From contig CAYPTB010000021.1 in the NCBI GenBank assembly GCA_964413535.1, positions 103,241-167,240 on the forward strand: a DNA stretch of 64,000 nt, in the 5' to 3' direction. Under the pieces are notes generated by a model, which had not been told where the DNA came from, ran no database searches, and worked only from the letters and a program-made list of their open reading frames with translations. Within the stretch, counting starts at the first letter, position 1, and each line of letters begins with the position of its first letter. Origin of the DNA: CAYPTB01 sp964413535. Lineage in GTDB: Bacteria; Planctomycetota; UBA1135; GCA-002686595. A program made the translations under genes and the position numbers. This document shows positions 8,468 through 16,957 of this stretch, piece by piece.

Positions 8468-9049
8468 TCAGCGCGTCACGACGGCGCGCGTCTCCCCGTC
8501 GCCGACCTTCGTTCGCGCGTACGCCCAACCGCCGGCCGGAACGAAGCCCCCGCGGCCGTCGCGCACGTCCCACACGATGCGGCAGGCGAGGTAGTAGTCG
8601 CCCGCAGGCAGGGCTTGGAACAGGAAGCCGCCGAAGCCGTCGGCGCGCGTCGTCCAGTGAAAGTGGTCGGCGCGCGGGTCGGCGGGCTCGAGCGCCTCGC
8701 CGCCCAGGATCTCGCGCTCGAACCACTCCTCCGAGTAGGTCGTGACCGGCATCAAGTGCACGAGGCAGCCCGCGCCGAACTTCACGTCTCCGCCGCGCGT
8801 GCGCAGGAAGGCTTGACCGCTGATGGAGCCCGCGCCGTCGGCGCGGAAGGGGTCGTACTCGAGGGAGATGAAGTGCCTTCGGCGCGGCGCCGCGCCGCTC
8901 CCGGCGCGCAGGATCGGCGCCACGGCGACGTCGTTCCCGACCTCGCTCCCGCCGTCCTCCCCGCGCGCGCCCCCCTCCGGGCTCTCGACCGGCGACACCC
9001 GACAACCGAGCGCCAGAACGAGCAGGAACCAGAGAGCGCGCATCGTCAT
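8468..9049 (-). CDS. Hypothetical lipoprotein with carboxypeptidase-regulatory-like fold
   Basis: 193 residues. The N-terminus (ALWFLLVLALGC) is a lipoprotein signal with lipid Cys at about 16. The rest looks beta-rich, and FQALPAGDYYLACRI resembles the last strands of carboxypeptidase-regulatory or Cna-B-like domains. No catalytic motif was found. It converges on the sulfatase-like gene with only 3 bp between stop codons, so any terminator lies inside coding sequence. Function unknown. Confidence 0.7.
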   Translation of the reverse strand: MTMRALWFLLVLALGCRVSPVESPEGGARGEDGGSEVGNDVAVAPILRAGSGAAPRRRHFISLEYDPFRADGAGSISGQAFLRTRGGDVKFGAGCLVHLMPVTTYSEEWFEREILGGEALEPADPRADHFHWTTRADGFGGFLFQALPAGDYYLACRIVWDVRDGRGGFVPAGGWAYARTKVGDGETRAVVTR

Positions 9050-9077
9050 GGGGAGTCTACGGGCCGCCCGCGGGAGC

Positions 9078-9905
9078 TCAAAGCAAACGGATCGCGGCTC
9101 CCAGGGTCGCGAGCACGCGCTCGATCAGGGAACCGCTGAGCGGCGCGCGATCGAACTCCGCGAGGACCAGGTCGAACGCGCGGTCCGCGTTGCGCGGGCG
9201 CAGAGACTCCGGCTGCGACCCCAGTCGCTGGATGGACGCGAGCAGGCTTTCGAGCTCGCGCCCGTCGAGCCACACGCCGTGCTCGCGGCACACGTCGAGC
9301 ACGACGCCCGTCGGGCGATCGCGGTGGCGGTGTTGACGCCGCACCATCAGCTCGCCGCAGTCGAGACACGGGATGTAGTGCGGACCGCCGGCGCGCGGAG
9401 TCTTGGCTGGAGCGCGGTCGTCGGGAAGCTCGAAGGAAGCCTGCTCCGCCTCGCGACAGGTCGCGCGGAAGGCTTCGGGATCGATCCAGATCCCGCGGCA
9501 GCGCTCGCACTCGACGAGCGCGAAGGTCGGGAGCACGCGGATCTGCAACCGGCCCTTGCAGCGCGGGCACGAGCGGCCGGAGGGAATCGGCGGAAGCGAC
9601 TGCGGGTGGATCGTCGTGCCGCAGGTCGAGCAGTGGCGCGCGTCCTCAGCGATGCGCGCGAAGCACGCGGGACAGGGCATGCTCGAGCGCTCGAGCGCGT
9701 CGAGCGCGGCGCCGCAGTACGGACAGGCTGCGTGCTCCGCTCCGACCGGCCCGCCGCAGTTGGCGCAGCGCCGGGCGGCGACGCGCAGGTCGCGCACGTG
9801 CTCCACGCGGAACTCGTGCTCGCAGGCGCAGCGCACCCGGCCGCCCGGCTCGAGATGGCGCACGTCGTACTGCCGACCGCAGTCGGGACAAGCCTGGAGG
9901 AGCAT
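9078..9905 (-). CDS. Multi-zinc-ribbon protein (two TFIIB-type zinc domains)
   Basis: 275 residues with seven CxxC or CxxxC-type pairs. The first 95 residues contain short ribbons (CPDCG, CANCG...CPYCG, CPACF...CSTCG). Two longer units follow: CPRCKGRL...CERCRGIWID (about 111-148) and CLDCGELM...CREHGVWLD, each matching the TFIIB-like zinc finger family whose end is the characteristic GIW/GVWLD. Proteins of this group are cytoplasmic and of unknown function; nucleic-acid or protein binding is inference. The C-terminal 60 residues are helical and hydrophobic at the very end. Confidence 0.8.
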   Translation of the reverse strand: MLLQACPDCGRQYDVRHLEPGGRVRCACEHEFRVEHVRDLRVAARRCANCGGPVGAEHAACPYCGAALDALERSSMPCPACFARIAEDARHCSTCGTTIHPQSLPPIPSGRSCPRCKGRLQIRVLPTFALVECERCRGIWIDPEAFRATCREAEQASFELPDDRAPAKTPRAGGPHYIPCLDCGELMVRRQHRHRDRPTGVVLDVCREHGVWLDGRELESLLASIQRLGSQPESLRPRNADRAFDLVLAEFDRAPLSGSLIERVLATLGAAIRLL

Positions 9906-9964
9906 GGGGAGGACGCTTCGCGCTCCCGCCTCCTATCGGACGGACCGCCCTGGCGCTGGACCCC

Positions 9965-10510
9965 TCAGGGGCTCGCGAGCCGCTCCCGGAGGTCCTCCGC
10001 GAACTCGCGCAGGGCCAGCACGAGCGCGTCGTGCGCGCTGCGCTGGAGCGCGCGCACGACCGCGCGGCTCTCCACGGTGTCCGACACGGCCTCGAAGTAG
10101 CGCGGTCCCTCGACCACGTAGCGCAGGCTGAAGGGAGCCTCGCCCGCGAGCTCGACCTCGAAGCTCGCCGTGAGGTGGACCGCGAAGTGGAGGACCGTCG
10201 CACTCTCGAGCTCGGCGCGCACGACGACGGCCGGGACCGCGTCCTCCCCGGGCGTACCCGCGAGCGCGCTCCCGAGGAGCTTCCGGGCGTAGCGGGCGAA
10301 CGCCTCGCCGATCTGGACCTCGTAGCGGTTCGCGAGCCCGGCCACGCCCGAGTGGAAGACCGCGACGCGCTTCGCGCCCTTGGGCTCGAGCTCGACCTCC
10401 CCGCGGAGCCCGAGCTCGGGCAGCCGCGCGCGTGATTCGGGAACGACGACCGTGTAGCAGCTCGCGGCGACCGCGAGCGCGAGCACGGCGATCCGGATCC
10501 GCGCGCTCAT
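9965..10510 (-). CDS. Hypothetical lipoprotein
   Basis: 181 residues from ATG at 10510. The open frame extends much further upstream, but MSARIRIAVLALAVAASC is an evident export signal with a lipobox-like end, and this ATG overlaps the stop of the O-antigen ligase gene by 4 bp. The mature part is predicted alpha/beta with a long C-terminal amphipathic helix. No family was recognised. Coupling to the ligase suggests a role in envelope polysaccharide assembly, which is inference. Confidence 0.75.
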   Translation of the reverse strand: MSARIRIAVLALAVAASCYTVVVPESRARLPELGLRGEVELEPKGAKRVAVFHSGVAGLANRYEVQIGEAFARYARKLLGSALAGTPGEDAVPAVVVRAELESATVLHFAVHLTASFEVELAGEAPFSLRYVVEGPRYFEAVSDTVESRAVVRALQRSAHDALVLALREFAEDLRERLASP

Positions 10511-13500
10511 CGCGCGGCCTCCAGGAAGCGGCCGATGGCGACGCCCTCGGCGGGAAAGCGCGCCTGGAGCTCGCGGTAGAGCTCCTCCGCGCGCGCGAAG
10601 GGCATGCCGTCCCCCTCGGCCAGGCTGAGGTGGCCGAGGATCCGGTAGAGCCGCGCGCTCGCGCCGCGCTCGCGGGTCGGCACGACGTCGAGGAAGAGGT
10701 CGAGCCGCTCGCGCGGCGTCGCCTGCGGCCGCTGCGCCGACGCGGCCGCGAGCGCCGCTTGCACGAGCCGCATGACCTTCTGCGCGCGCGTGGCGGAGTG
10801 CTCGAGCGCGTCGCAGTCGTCGAGCGCCTCGCGGACGACCGCGAGGCTCTGCGCCGCGCGCCCGCGCGCCGCCAGGGCCTCGGCCCAGGCGGCGAGGTCG
10901 TCCGCGCGCAGCTCCTCCTCGCAGAAGAAGAGCGCGCCCTCCAGGGCATCCTGCGCGCGCTCCAAGTCGCCGAGCGCGAGGTGCGCCTTCCATGTGCGCC
11001 GCAGGACGTCGCGCAGCACGCTGCTGTCGAAGAACGGATCGAGCGGAACGGTGAGGTCGCGCGCGCACTTCTCGATCACCTCGCGCGGCGGCGTGTTCTC
11101 CACGAACCCGATCGCGCCCTTGTCGACGACCAGTCCCTCGCTGTCGAGCGCGCGTTCCGCGAGCTCGCGCGTCTGCGTGACGAGGCCGAGCTCCTCGCGG
11201 ATCTCGAGCTCCGCGCGCCGCAGGCTCGTGTCCGCGAAACCGAGCGCCTCCTCGAAGGCCGCGAGCAGGGCGAGCGCGTCCTCGCCGCGCCCCATCTGGC
11301 GCAGGAGGCGCGCCAGACGGTCGCCCTTGCGGCGCACTTCGAAGATCGGACGCTCTGCCGCGCCGTCCGCGGCGTGGGCCGCGAGCTCGAGCGCGACCTC
11401 GCGCAGCTCGAGCGGAGGCTGGCCGGCGACGGGCAGCCGGAAGCCCTGCTCCGCGAAGCGCTCCGGGAGCACGGAGTCCGCGAGCAGGGCGCGCTCCGCT
11501 TCGGCGCGCGCGCCCGCGCGGTCCCCGGAACGGCCGAGGAGTTCGGCGTAGGCGAGCCGCATCTCGCTCTCGTCGGGACCGTGCGGATCGAGGGCCAGCG
11601 CCGTGCGCAGCTCGCCCTGCGCCTCGTCCAGACGATCGAGGTTCGCCAGCAGGTTCGCGTAGCGCTGGTGCAACCGCGGCTGCGTGGGCGCGAGCGCGAT
11701 CGCGCGCGCGAAGAGCTCGCGCGCCCGGGCGTTCTTGCCGGTGCGCGCGCAGAGCTGCGCGGCGCGCGCGACGGGACTCGTGCTCCACGGCACGAGCTGG
11801 CTCGCGCGCTCGAAGGCGGCCAGCGCGGGCCCTGGGTCCTCGAGCTCCTCCAGGCGGATGCCCGACCGCTCGAGCGCCTCGGCGCCGAACGGCCGCGCGC
11901 AGAAGAGGAGCGCGAAGGCGAGCGCGAAGGCGCAACGCGCCGCGCCGAGCCGCCCATTGGATGGCCTGGAACGAGCTGGCGCGGAGTCGGGGGCTCGCGC
12001 ACCTGCGTTCGCGTGTGCGGCGAGCGCCCATGCACAGCCCGCGAGGATCCAGAAGAGCGTCGGGACGAACGTCACCTGCGAGAGCCCGAGGTCGAGCATG
12101 TTCGCCGTGAAGAGCGCCGCGAACGCGGCGAGGATCGCGCGACCGAGCGCCGGACGCGCCGCGCCGGCCGAGCCCGCGCGCAAGGCCAGCGCGAGCGCCG
12201 CGACCAGGAGCACGAGGAACAGCGCGACACCCGGGATCCCCGCGCCCTCGGCCACCGCGACGAGCAGGTTGTGCGGGTGCAGGTTCTTGTCCGTGCCGTC
12301 GAAGAAGGAAGGCGACGCGCCCGTGCGGGCGTGCGCGTAGTAGACGTTGACGCCGATCCCGGTGAGCGGATCCTCCGCGACGAGCCGCGTGGCCGCGTCC
12401 CACAGGTAGAGCCGCTGGGACAGCGACGAGCCCGACGTGCTCGTGCGCAGCGCGGCCTCGCGCAGCGGCGTCACGAGCCACGCGGCGAGGAAGACGCCGA
12501 GACCGAGCGAGCCGAGCGCGATCCACGTCCGCCGCGAGAGCCGCTCCGCTAGCGCGAGCACCGCGAGACCGGCGACCGTCGCGAGCCAGGCCGTGCGCGA
12601 CTTCGACAGGAAGAGCGCCGGTACGCACGCCGCGAGAGCGACCCAGAGCAAAGCCCGCGTCGTCCCGCGCGCGCGCCGCACGAGCGCGGCCGCGAGCACG
12701 ACCTGCACGGCGACGAGCGCCCCCGTCAGGTTGGGGTGCAGCCCGAAGAGCCGCAGCCTCGTTCCCGCGAACGCCTGGTGCGGACCGACGGCTGAGACGA
12801 GCTCGAAGAGCACCGGAAACAGCGCCAGGCCGGCGAGCCCGCACAGCGCGCTCGCAAGGAGCACGCGCTCGACGCCCGCCGGGTCGAGCGCGCGCGCGGC
12901 GACCCAGCCCGCGCCCAGGCCGGCGAGCAGGCGGCCGAAGACCTCGTCCGTGCGACCGGGGTTCTCCCCCAGCGCGCCGCACACGGCCACCCACGCGGCG
13001 AAGGCGAGCGCGGCGGGCCACAGGACCCGCAGCGCGGTGCCGCTTTCGGACGGCGCCCCCGACGGCGCATCGGACGGCGCGCGGCGCGGGAGCGAGCTCG
13101 CGAACGCGATCGCTGCGAGCACGCCGAACAGCGGGAAGAAGAGCTCGTTCTCCTCCCCCCACACCTTCCCGTTCCCCGCGCCGAAGACGACGAGCGCGAG
13201 CACGCCGAGCTCGGCGTCGGCGAGCCGCAGCGGATTCGCCGCGAGGAAAGCGGCGCAGGCGGCTCCCAGCGCGGCGTACGCGTACACGTCGTAGGGCGCG
13301 CGGCCACCGAAGAGGGCCGAGGAATAGAGCGGCGCACTCGCGGCCGCGTGTCCGGCGAGCGCAGAGGTCGCGAGGGCCAGGGCCAGCGGGACGGCGCGCA
13401 GCCGAGTCCCGCGATCACGTCGGAGCGCGACCGCGGCGGTCGTCGCGAGCGCGACGAGGAGCGGAGCGAAGCGCCCACCGGTCGGCTTCGGCCACTCGGT

Positions 13501-13614
13501 CGCGACGACCCCGGCGCAGGCCGCGATCCCGAGACCCACGCACAGCGCTGCACCCAGCCGCTCGAGCGCCCTCCCCGCGCGCGGCGCCGCGACAAGAACT
13601 CCGGGCGCGTGCAC
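10507..13614 (-). CDS. O-antigen ligase-family membrane protein with TPR domain
   Basis: 1035 residues from GTG. The N-terminal about 560 residues contain about a dozen hydrophobic helices. The signature of the Wzy_C/O-antigen ligase family is in the loop and following helix (GIGVNVYYAH..., then LHPHNLLVAVAEGAGIPG at about 420-440). The C-terminal half (about 580-1035) is soluble and built of tetratricopeptide-like helical pairs, for example NARARELFARAIALAPTQPRLHQRYANLL, written here only in part. Ligase/TPR fusions are known and probably bring the ligase together with partner enzymes. It may attach or polymerise surface glycan. A lipoprotein gene is coupled downstream. Confidence 0.85.
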   Translation of the reverse strand: MHAPGVLVAAPRAGRALERLGAALCVGLGIAACAGVVATEWPKPTGGRFAPLLVALATTAAVALRRDRGTRLRAVPLALALATSALAGHAAASAPLYSSALFGGRAPYDVYAYAALGAACAAFLAANPLRLADAELGVLALVVFGAGNGKVWGEENELFFPLFGVLAAIAFASSLPRRAPSDAPSGAPSESGTALRVLWPAALAFAAWVAVCGALGENPGRTDEVFGRLLAGLGAGWVAARALDPAGVERVLLASALCGLAGLALFPVLFELVSAVGPHQAFAGTRLRLFGLHPNLTGALVAVQVVLAAALVRRARGTTRALLWVALAACVPALFLSKSRTAWLATVAGLAVLALAERLSRRTWIALGSLGLGVFLAAWLVTPLREAALRTSTSGSSLSQRLYLWDAATRLVAEDPLTGIGVNVYYAHARTGASPSFFDGTDKNLHPHNLLVAVAEGAGIPGVALFLVLLVAALALALRAGSAGAARPALGRAILAAFAALFTANMLDLGLSQVTFVPTLFWILAGCAWALAAHANAGARAPDSAPARSRPSNGRLGAARCAFALAFALLFCARPFGAEALERSGIRLEELEDPGPALAAFERASQLVPWSTSPVARAAQLCARTGKNARARELFARAIALAPTQPRLHQRYANLLANLDRLDEAQGELRTALALDPHGPDESEMRLAYAELLGRSGDRAGARAEAERALLADSVLPERFAEQGFRLPVAGQPPLELREVALELAAHAADGAAERPIFEVRRKGDRLARLLRQMGRGEDALALLAAFEEALGFADTSLRRAELEIREELGLVTQTRELAERALDSEGLVVDKGAIGFVENTPPREVIEKCARDLTVPLDPFFDSSVLRDVLRRTWKAHLALGDLERAQDALEGALFFCEEELRADDLAAWAEALAARGRAAQSLAVVREALDDCDALEHSATRAQKVMRLVQAALAAASAQRPQATPRERLDLFLDVVPTRERGASARLYRILGHLSLAEGDGMPFARAEELYRELQARFPAEGVAIGRFLEAAR

Positions 13615-13694
13615 GCCGCGATGGTAACGAAGCCGCCCGCCTTGCTCGCGCGCGGGCCATCCCGTAGAACTCCGCCCCCCGAGTCCCTCGAGCC

Positions 13695-13934
13695 GTGAAC
13701 TTCTTCTGCCGCATCTTCGGCCACACCTGGGTGCCCCGCACCGAGGACGCCAACCCGCGCTGGAACACCACCAAGAAGGGCATGGTGCTCCAGCCCTCGA
13801 CGGACCGCACCACGCGCTACTTCGACCAATGCCAGCGCTGCGGTCTTTCGAACGAGGTGCAGCTCGCGCGCAGCTTCCCCGACGCCATCGCCGACGTCGT
13901 CGACGAGGGCCGGGTCAAGGGCGATTTGGGATGA
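13695..13934 (+). CDS. Small zinc-binding-like protein of unknown function
   Basis: 79 residues from GTG. MNFFCRIFGHTWVP at the N-terminus and FDQCQRCGLSNE in the middle give a C-x5-H ... C-x2-C set resembling short metal-binding proteins such as the DUF1660 group. It stands alone between divergent and convergent neighbours. A 31-bp hairpin repeat that recurs near the end of the window begins directly after its stop. Coding is supported by the compact fold-like spacing of Cys and His residues; function unknown. Confidence 0.6.
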   Translation: MNFFCRIFGHTWVPRTEDANPRWNTTKKGMVLQPSTDRTTRYFDQCQRCGLSNEVQLARSFPDAIADVVDEGRVKGDLG

Positions 13935-13965
13935 GCGGTGCGCTCGCGCACCGCGTGTCCATCGG
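13935..13965. repeat. Dispersed hairpin repeat, single copy
   Basis: Starts directly after the stop of the preceding gene. It forms an 8-bp perfect stem GCGGTGCG/CGCACCGC around CTCG, followed by CGTGTCCATCGG. All 31 bases recur unchanged at 63875-63905 inside a tandem array. It may act as a terminator, a REP-like element or both. Confidence 0.7.
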
Positions 13966-13995
13966 TCGGGTTCGCGACGACGCAAAACCTCTCAC

Positions 13996-14037
13996 GCCTC
14001 TCCTCTCCTCTCCTCTCCTCTTCTCCCCTCTCCTCAC
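13996..14037. repeat. CTCTC pentanucleotide tract
   Basis: Imperfect tandem run of CTCTC/CTCCT pentamers reaching the stop codon of the GH113-like gene. It is low-complexity, pure pyrimidine on the + strand, and probably length-variable. Confidence 0.7.
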
Positions 14038-15065
14038 CCGCCCCAAGCCCGGATCGCCTCCCGCAGCGGCTCCCGATCCAGCACGAAGTTCGCCCGCGGC
14101 GCCTCGCCCGCGAACCACTTCCACAGGAACGCCCCGTGGAGCCAATCCGCCTCGCGGACGGTCGTGCGCAGCGCCACGCGCAGGAGCCGCTCTTGCAGGA
14201 GCGCCGCGCGCTCTGCGTCGGGTCCGCGCGTCGTGGCGTAGGCCCACGGCTCGCGCGCGGCGGCGAGCGAGAGGTTGTAGCCGAGCTCCGTGAAGACGAT
14301 CGGTTTGCCGGTGCGCTCGTGCACCGCACGCAGTTCGGACAGGATCGCCGACCAACTCTCCTCGAGCCGGCGCTCGTCGGGATCCTCCTCCTCTGCGAGC
14401 GGGAAGTAGGCCTGCACCCCCACCGCGTCGAGCGCGTCCCAGAACGGAAGCGCCGCGTACGCGTCCCAGTTCGCGCAGTAGGTCAAGCGCGCCGCCGTCG
14501 CGTCGCGCACGAGCGCGACGATCCGCCGCCAAGCGAGCTCGTCCGCGGGCCCGACGAGCCGCTCGAGCTCGGTGCCCACCGAGAAGCCGTCCGCGCCCGC
14601 CGTGCAACGCGCGACGGCGACGATCCAGCGCTCGTAGTCCGCGAAGAACCGCGCGCGCAATGCAGGATCGGGGAAGTCGATGTCGCCGTGCCAGGTGAAC
14701 GGGCTGCCCCAGTAGCCGACGTGCGGCTTGACGAAGAGCTTCATCCCGCGCGCGTGTGCCTCGCGGATCGGGCGCGCGAGCCAGGCGGGGGGAGCCTCCG
14801 TGTCGAGCTCCTTCCAGGCCAGGCGGCCGTCCCCGCGGATCCACGCATAAGGATGGATGGCGATCCAGTTCACGCCGAGCTCCGCGAGCCGGTCGAGCTC
14901 CCGCGCGAAGGCGTCGGTCCCCCACTCGACCCCCCACGTCTGGCAAGAGATCGTCACCCCCCGCACGGGAGGGCCGAGCGCCTCGTTTCGCCCGTCCTGG
15001 AGTCGGGAGGCCCCTCCGAGGAGCATCCAGGGGCTCGCGACGGTCAAGAGCGCGGCGAGGAACAC
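14034..15065 (-). CDS. GH113-like glycoside hydrolase
   Basis: 343 residues from GTG, with a short hydrophobic N-terminus (FLAALLTVASPWMLLG) that should export it. The remainder follows a TIM-barrel pattern: an early strand WIAIHPYAWI, then KLFVKPHVGYW, the acid/base region DGFSVGTELERL and the nucleophile strand KPIVFTELGYN. These are the landmarks of family GH113 beta-mannanases and related uncharacterised hydrolases. Probable role: periplasmic or extracellular hydrolysis of a mannan-like polysaccharide; the substrate is inference. No other polysaccharide-degradation genes are adjacent. Confidence 0.75.
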   Translation of the reverse strand: MFLAALLTVASPWMLLGGASRLQDGRNEALGPPVRGVTISCQTWGVEWGTDAFARELDRLAELGVNWIAIHPYAWIRGDGRLAWKELDTEAPPAWLARPIREAHARGMKLFVKPHVGYWGSPFTWHGDIDFPDPALRARFFADYERWIVAVARCTAGADGFSVGTELERLVGPADELAWRRIVALVRDATAARLTYCANWDAYAALPFWDALDAVGVQAYFPLAEEEDPDERRLEESWSAILSELRAVHERTGKPIVFTELGYNLSLAAAREPWAYATTRGPDAERAALLQERLLRVALRTTVREADWLHGAFLWKWFAGEAPRANFVLDREPLREAIRAWGG

Positions 15066-15156
15066 GGCTCCATGCTAAAGAATGGACGAACGAACGCTCC
15101 GCCCGGCTTGCTCGCCCACGGCGGTGGGTTAGGTTTGAGCCTGGAGCTCCGATCCC

Positions 15157-15648
15157 TTGCCCGGCCTCGTCGAGAACGCGATCAAGTACGGCATCCTGAC
15201 GGCCACCAGCCCGATCTGGTGGCCGATCGCCAAAGCACTGTGGGCCGAGTTGCAGGCCTCGCTGTGGCGCGAGGGCGGGCTGATCGGGCGGCCGCCGACC
15301 GCGCAGGAGATCCCCATCCTGCAGGAGCGCTACAAGGAGTTCCTGAGCCCGCTCGTCAACGAATCGTTGGCCGAGTTCAAGGCCCGCGAAGTGCGCGAGG
15401 AAGAGACGCGCGTCGAGGATGAGCGGATCGGGCGCAAGGGAAGACGCAAGAAGGCCGCCGCCGCCGCAGCGAGCTCGAAGGCCGCCTCGAAGTCCCGCGG
15501 CGCGAGCGTTTCTCGGAAGGGCGGCCAGCAGGCCAGCTCGGCCTGGCGAGCGCCGTCGAGCCCAGCGCGCCGACCCCTTGCGGCGCAGCCGAAACCGCAG
15601 ACCAAGCGGGGTCCGTCCGGCTCGTTCCACAAGCGCCGCGGCTCCTGA
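15157..15648 (+). CDS. Small membrane-associated protein, look-alike of the 20131 gene
   Basis: 163 residues from TTG. A hydrophobic amphipathic N-terminus (AIKYGILTATSPIWWPIAKALW) is followed by an acidic/charged middle and an Ala/Lys/Arg-rich disordered tail. The pattern P-[IF]-A-K-x-L-W and then PIL...VNE is shared with the 105-residue protein at 20131-20448 on the other side of the GcvT/FAD operon, which suggests a duplicated accessory protein of that operon. No known domain. The start is uncertain; no strong ribosome site is seen. Confidence 0.6.
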   Translation: MPGLVENAIKYGILTATSPIWWPIAKALWAELQASLWREGGLIGRPPTAQEIPILQERYKEFLSPLVNESLAEFKAREVREEETRVEDERIGRKGRRKKAAAAAASSKAASKSRGASVSRKGGQQASSAWRAPSSPARRPLAAQPKPQTKRGPSGSFHKRRGS

Positions 15649-15718
15649 CCCTTGAGCCCGGCGGCGGGGCTGGTAGTGTCCTCGCCGCCCGCAGCGACGC
15701 TCCTCGTCAGCAGAGCCG

Positions 15719-16957
15719 ATGCCGCTCCCGACTCCGTTCCATCCGCGCACCGCGGAGCTGTGCTCGAGCCTCCTGTGGAAGGACTGGGCGGGCTACCACG
15801 CGGTGCGCTCGTTCGACACGTGCCACGAGCGCGAGTACTACGCCATCCGGCACGCGGTCGCGGCGATCGACGTCACGCCGCTCTACAAGTACGACGTGCG
15901 CGGGAGGGACGCGGCGCGGCTCCTGTCCAGCGTGACCGTGCGCGACGTCGCGCGCCTCGACGTCGGGCAGGCCACGTATCTGTGCTGGTGCGACGACGCC
16001 GGCTTCGTGCTGGACGACGGAACCGTCACGCGGCTCGACGAGGAGTGGTTCCGCATGACGGCCGCCGAGCCCTACTTCCACTGGCTCGAGCGCCAGTCGC
16101 GGGGCCTCTCGGTCGAGCTCGCGGACCAGAGCGCGAAGCTCGCCGTCCTCGCCGTGCAGGGCCCGCGTTCGCGCGACCTGCTCGCGGCCGTGTGCGACGC
16201 CGACGTTCGCACGCTGCGCTTCTTCCGCGCCCTGCGTACGCGCATCCGGCGTTTCGACGCCGTCGTGACGCGCACGGGCTACACCGGCGACCTCGGCTAC
16301 GAGGTGTGGGTCGCGAACGAGCACGCGCTCGACCTGTGGGATGCGCTCTTCGACGCGGGTTCGTTGCACGGTCTCCTGCCGACGGGGCTCGACGCGCTCG
16401 ACGTCGCGCGCATCGAGGCGGGCTTCATCCTGGCCGGCGTCGACTACACCTCGGCGCGCGGTGCGCTCTCCGAGGAGCGCAAGACCTCGCCGTTCGAGAT
16501 CGGCCTGGGTTGGACCGTCGAGCTCGAGCGCGAGCCCTTCATCGGACAGATGGCGCTTTGCGCCGAGCGCGCGCGCGGTCCGCGCAGGTCGACGGTCGGC
16601 CTGGTGCTCGACTGGGAAGAGCTCGAGGCCCTGTACGCCGCGCGCGGCCTGCCGCCCGAGCTCTCCGCGACGGCCTGGCGCGGCGCCGAGCCCGTGTACG
16701 GCGGCGGGCGCTGGGTCGGCCGCGCGACGAGCCGCGCCTGGTCGCCGACCCTGAAGAAGTACCTCGCGATCGCGCTCGTCGAGCGCGAGTTCGCGGCGCT
16801 CGGGACAGAGCTCGAGGTCGAGGTGGTGGTCGAGTTCCGCCGCGAGCGACTGACCGCCACGGTCGCCGAACGGCCCTTCTTCGATCCTCCGCGCAAGCGC
16901 GAGACACCGGGCGTGTCGCAGAAGAAGGCGCGCGCGGCGAGCGGAGGGGGCGCGTGA
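15719..16957 (+). CDS. GcvT-family aminomethyltransferase-like enzyme
   Basis: 412 residues. Folate-binding GcvT signatures are present: WCDDAGFVLDDGTV (about 90-103), LAVQGPRSRDLL, and RTGYTGDLGYEVWV (about 183-196). A C-terminal beta-barrel domain (VGRATSRAWSPTLKKYLAIA) and a charged tail follow. The family transfers one-carbon units from methylated amines or sulfonium compounds to tetrahydrofolate (glycine cleavage T-protein, dimethylglycine/sarcosine demethylation, DmdA). No GcvH or GcvP is nearby and the sequence is more divergent than a housekeeping T-protein, so a demethylase paired with the two FAD oxidoreductases that follow is more likely. Its stop overlaps the next start by 4 bp. 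Confidence 0.8.
   Translation: MPLPTPFHPRTAELCSSLLWKDWAGYHAVRSFDTCHEREYYAIRHAVAAIDVTPLYKYDVRGRDAARLLSSVTVRDVARLDVGQATYLCWCDDAGFVLDDGTVTRLDEEWFRMTAAEPYFHWLERQSRGLSVELADQSAKLAVLAVQGPRSRDLLAAVCDADVRTLRFFRALRTRIRRFDAVVTRTGYTGDLGYEVWVANEHALDLWDALFDAGSLHGLLPTGLDALDVARIEAGFILAGVDYTSARGALSEERKTSPFEIGLGWTVELEREPFIGQMALCAERARGPRRSTVGLVLDWEELEALYAARGLPPELSATAWRGAEPVYGGGRWVGRATSRAWSPTLKKYLAIALVEREFAALGTELEVEVVVEFRRERLTATVAERPFFDPPRKRETPGVSQKKARAASGGGA

Noticed and set aside
9965..13162. 1065-codon minus-strand frame
   Set aside because: Only its last 181 codons (start 10510) form a real lipoprotein; the remainder is a shadow of the ligase/TPR gene.
15719..16957. Housekeeping glycine-cleavage T protein (gcvT)
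   Set aside because: No gcvH/gcvP nearby and coupled to two FAD oxidoreductases instead.
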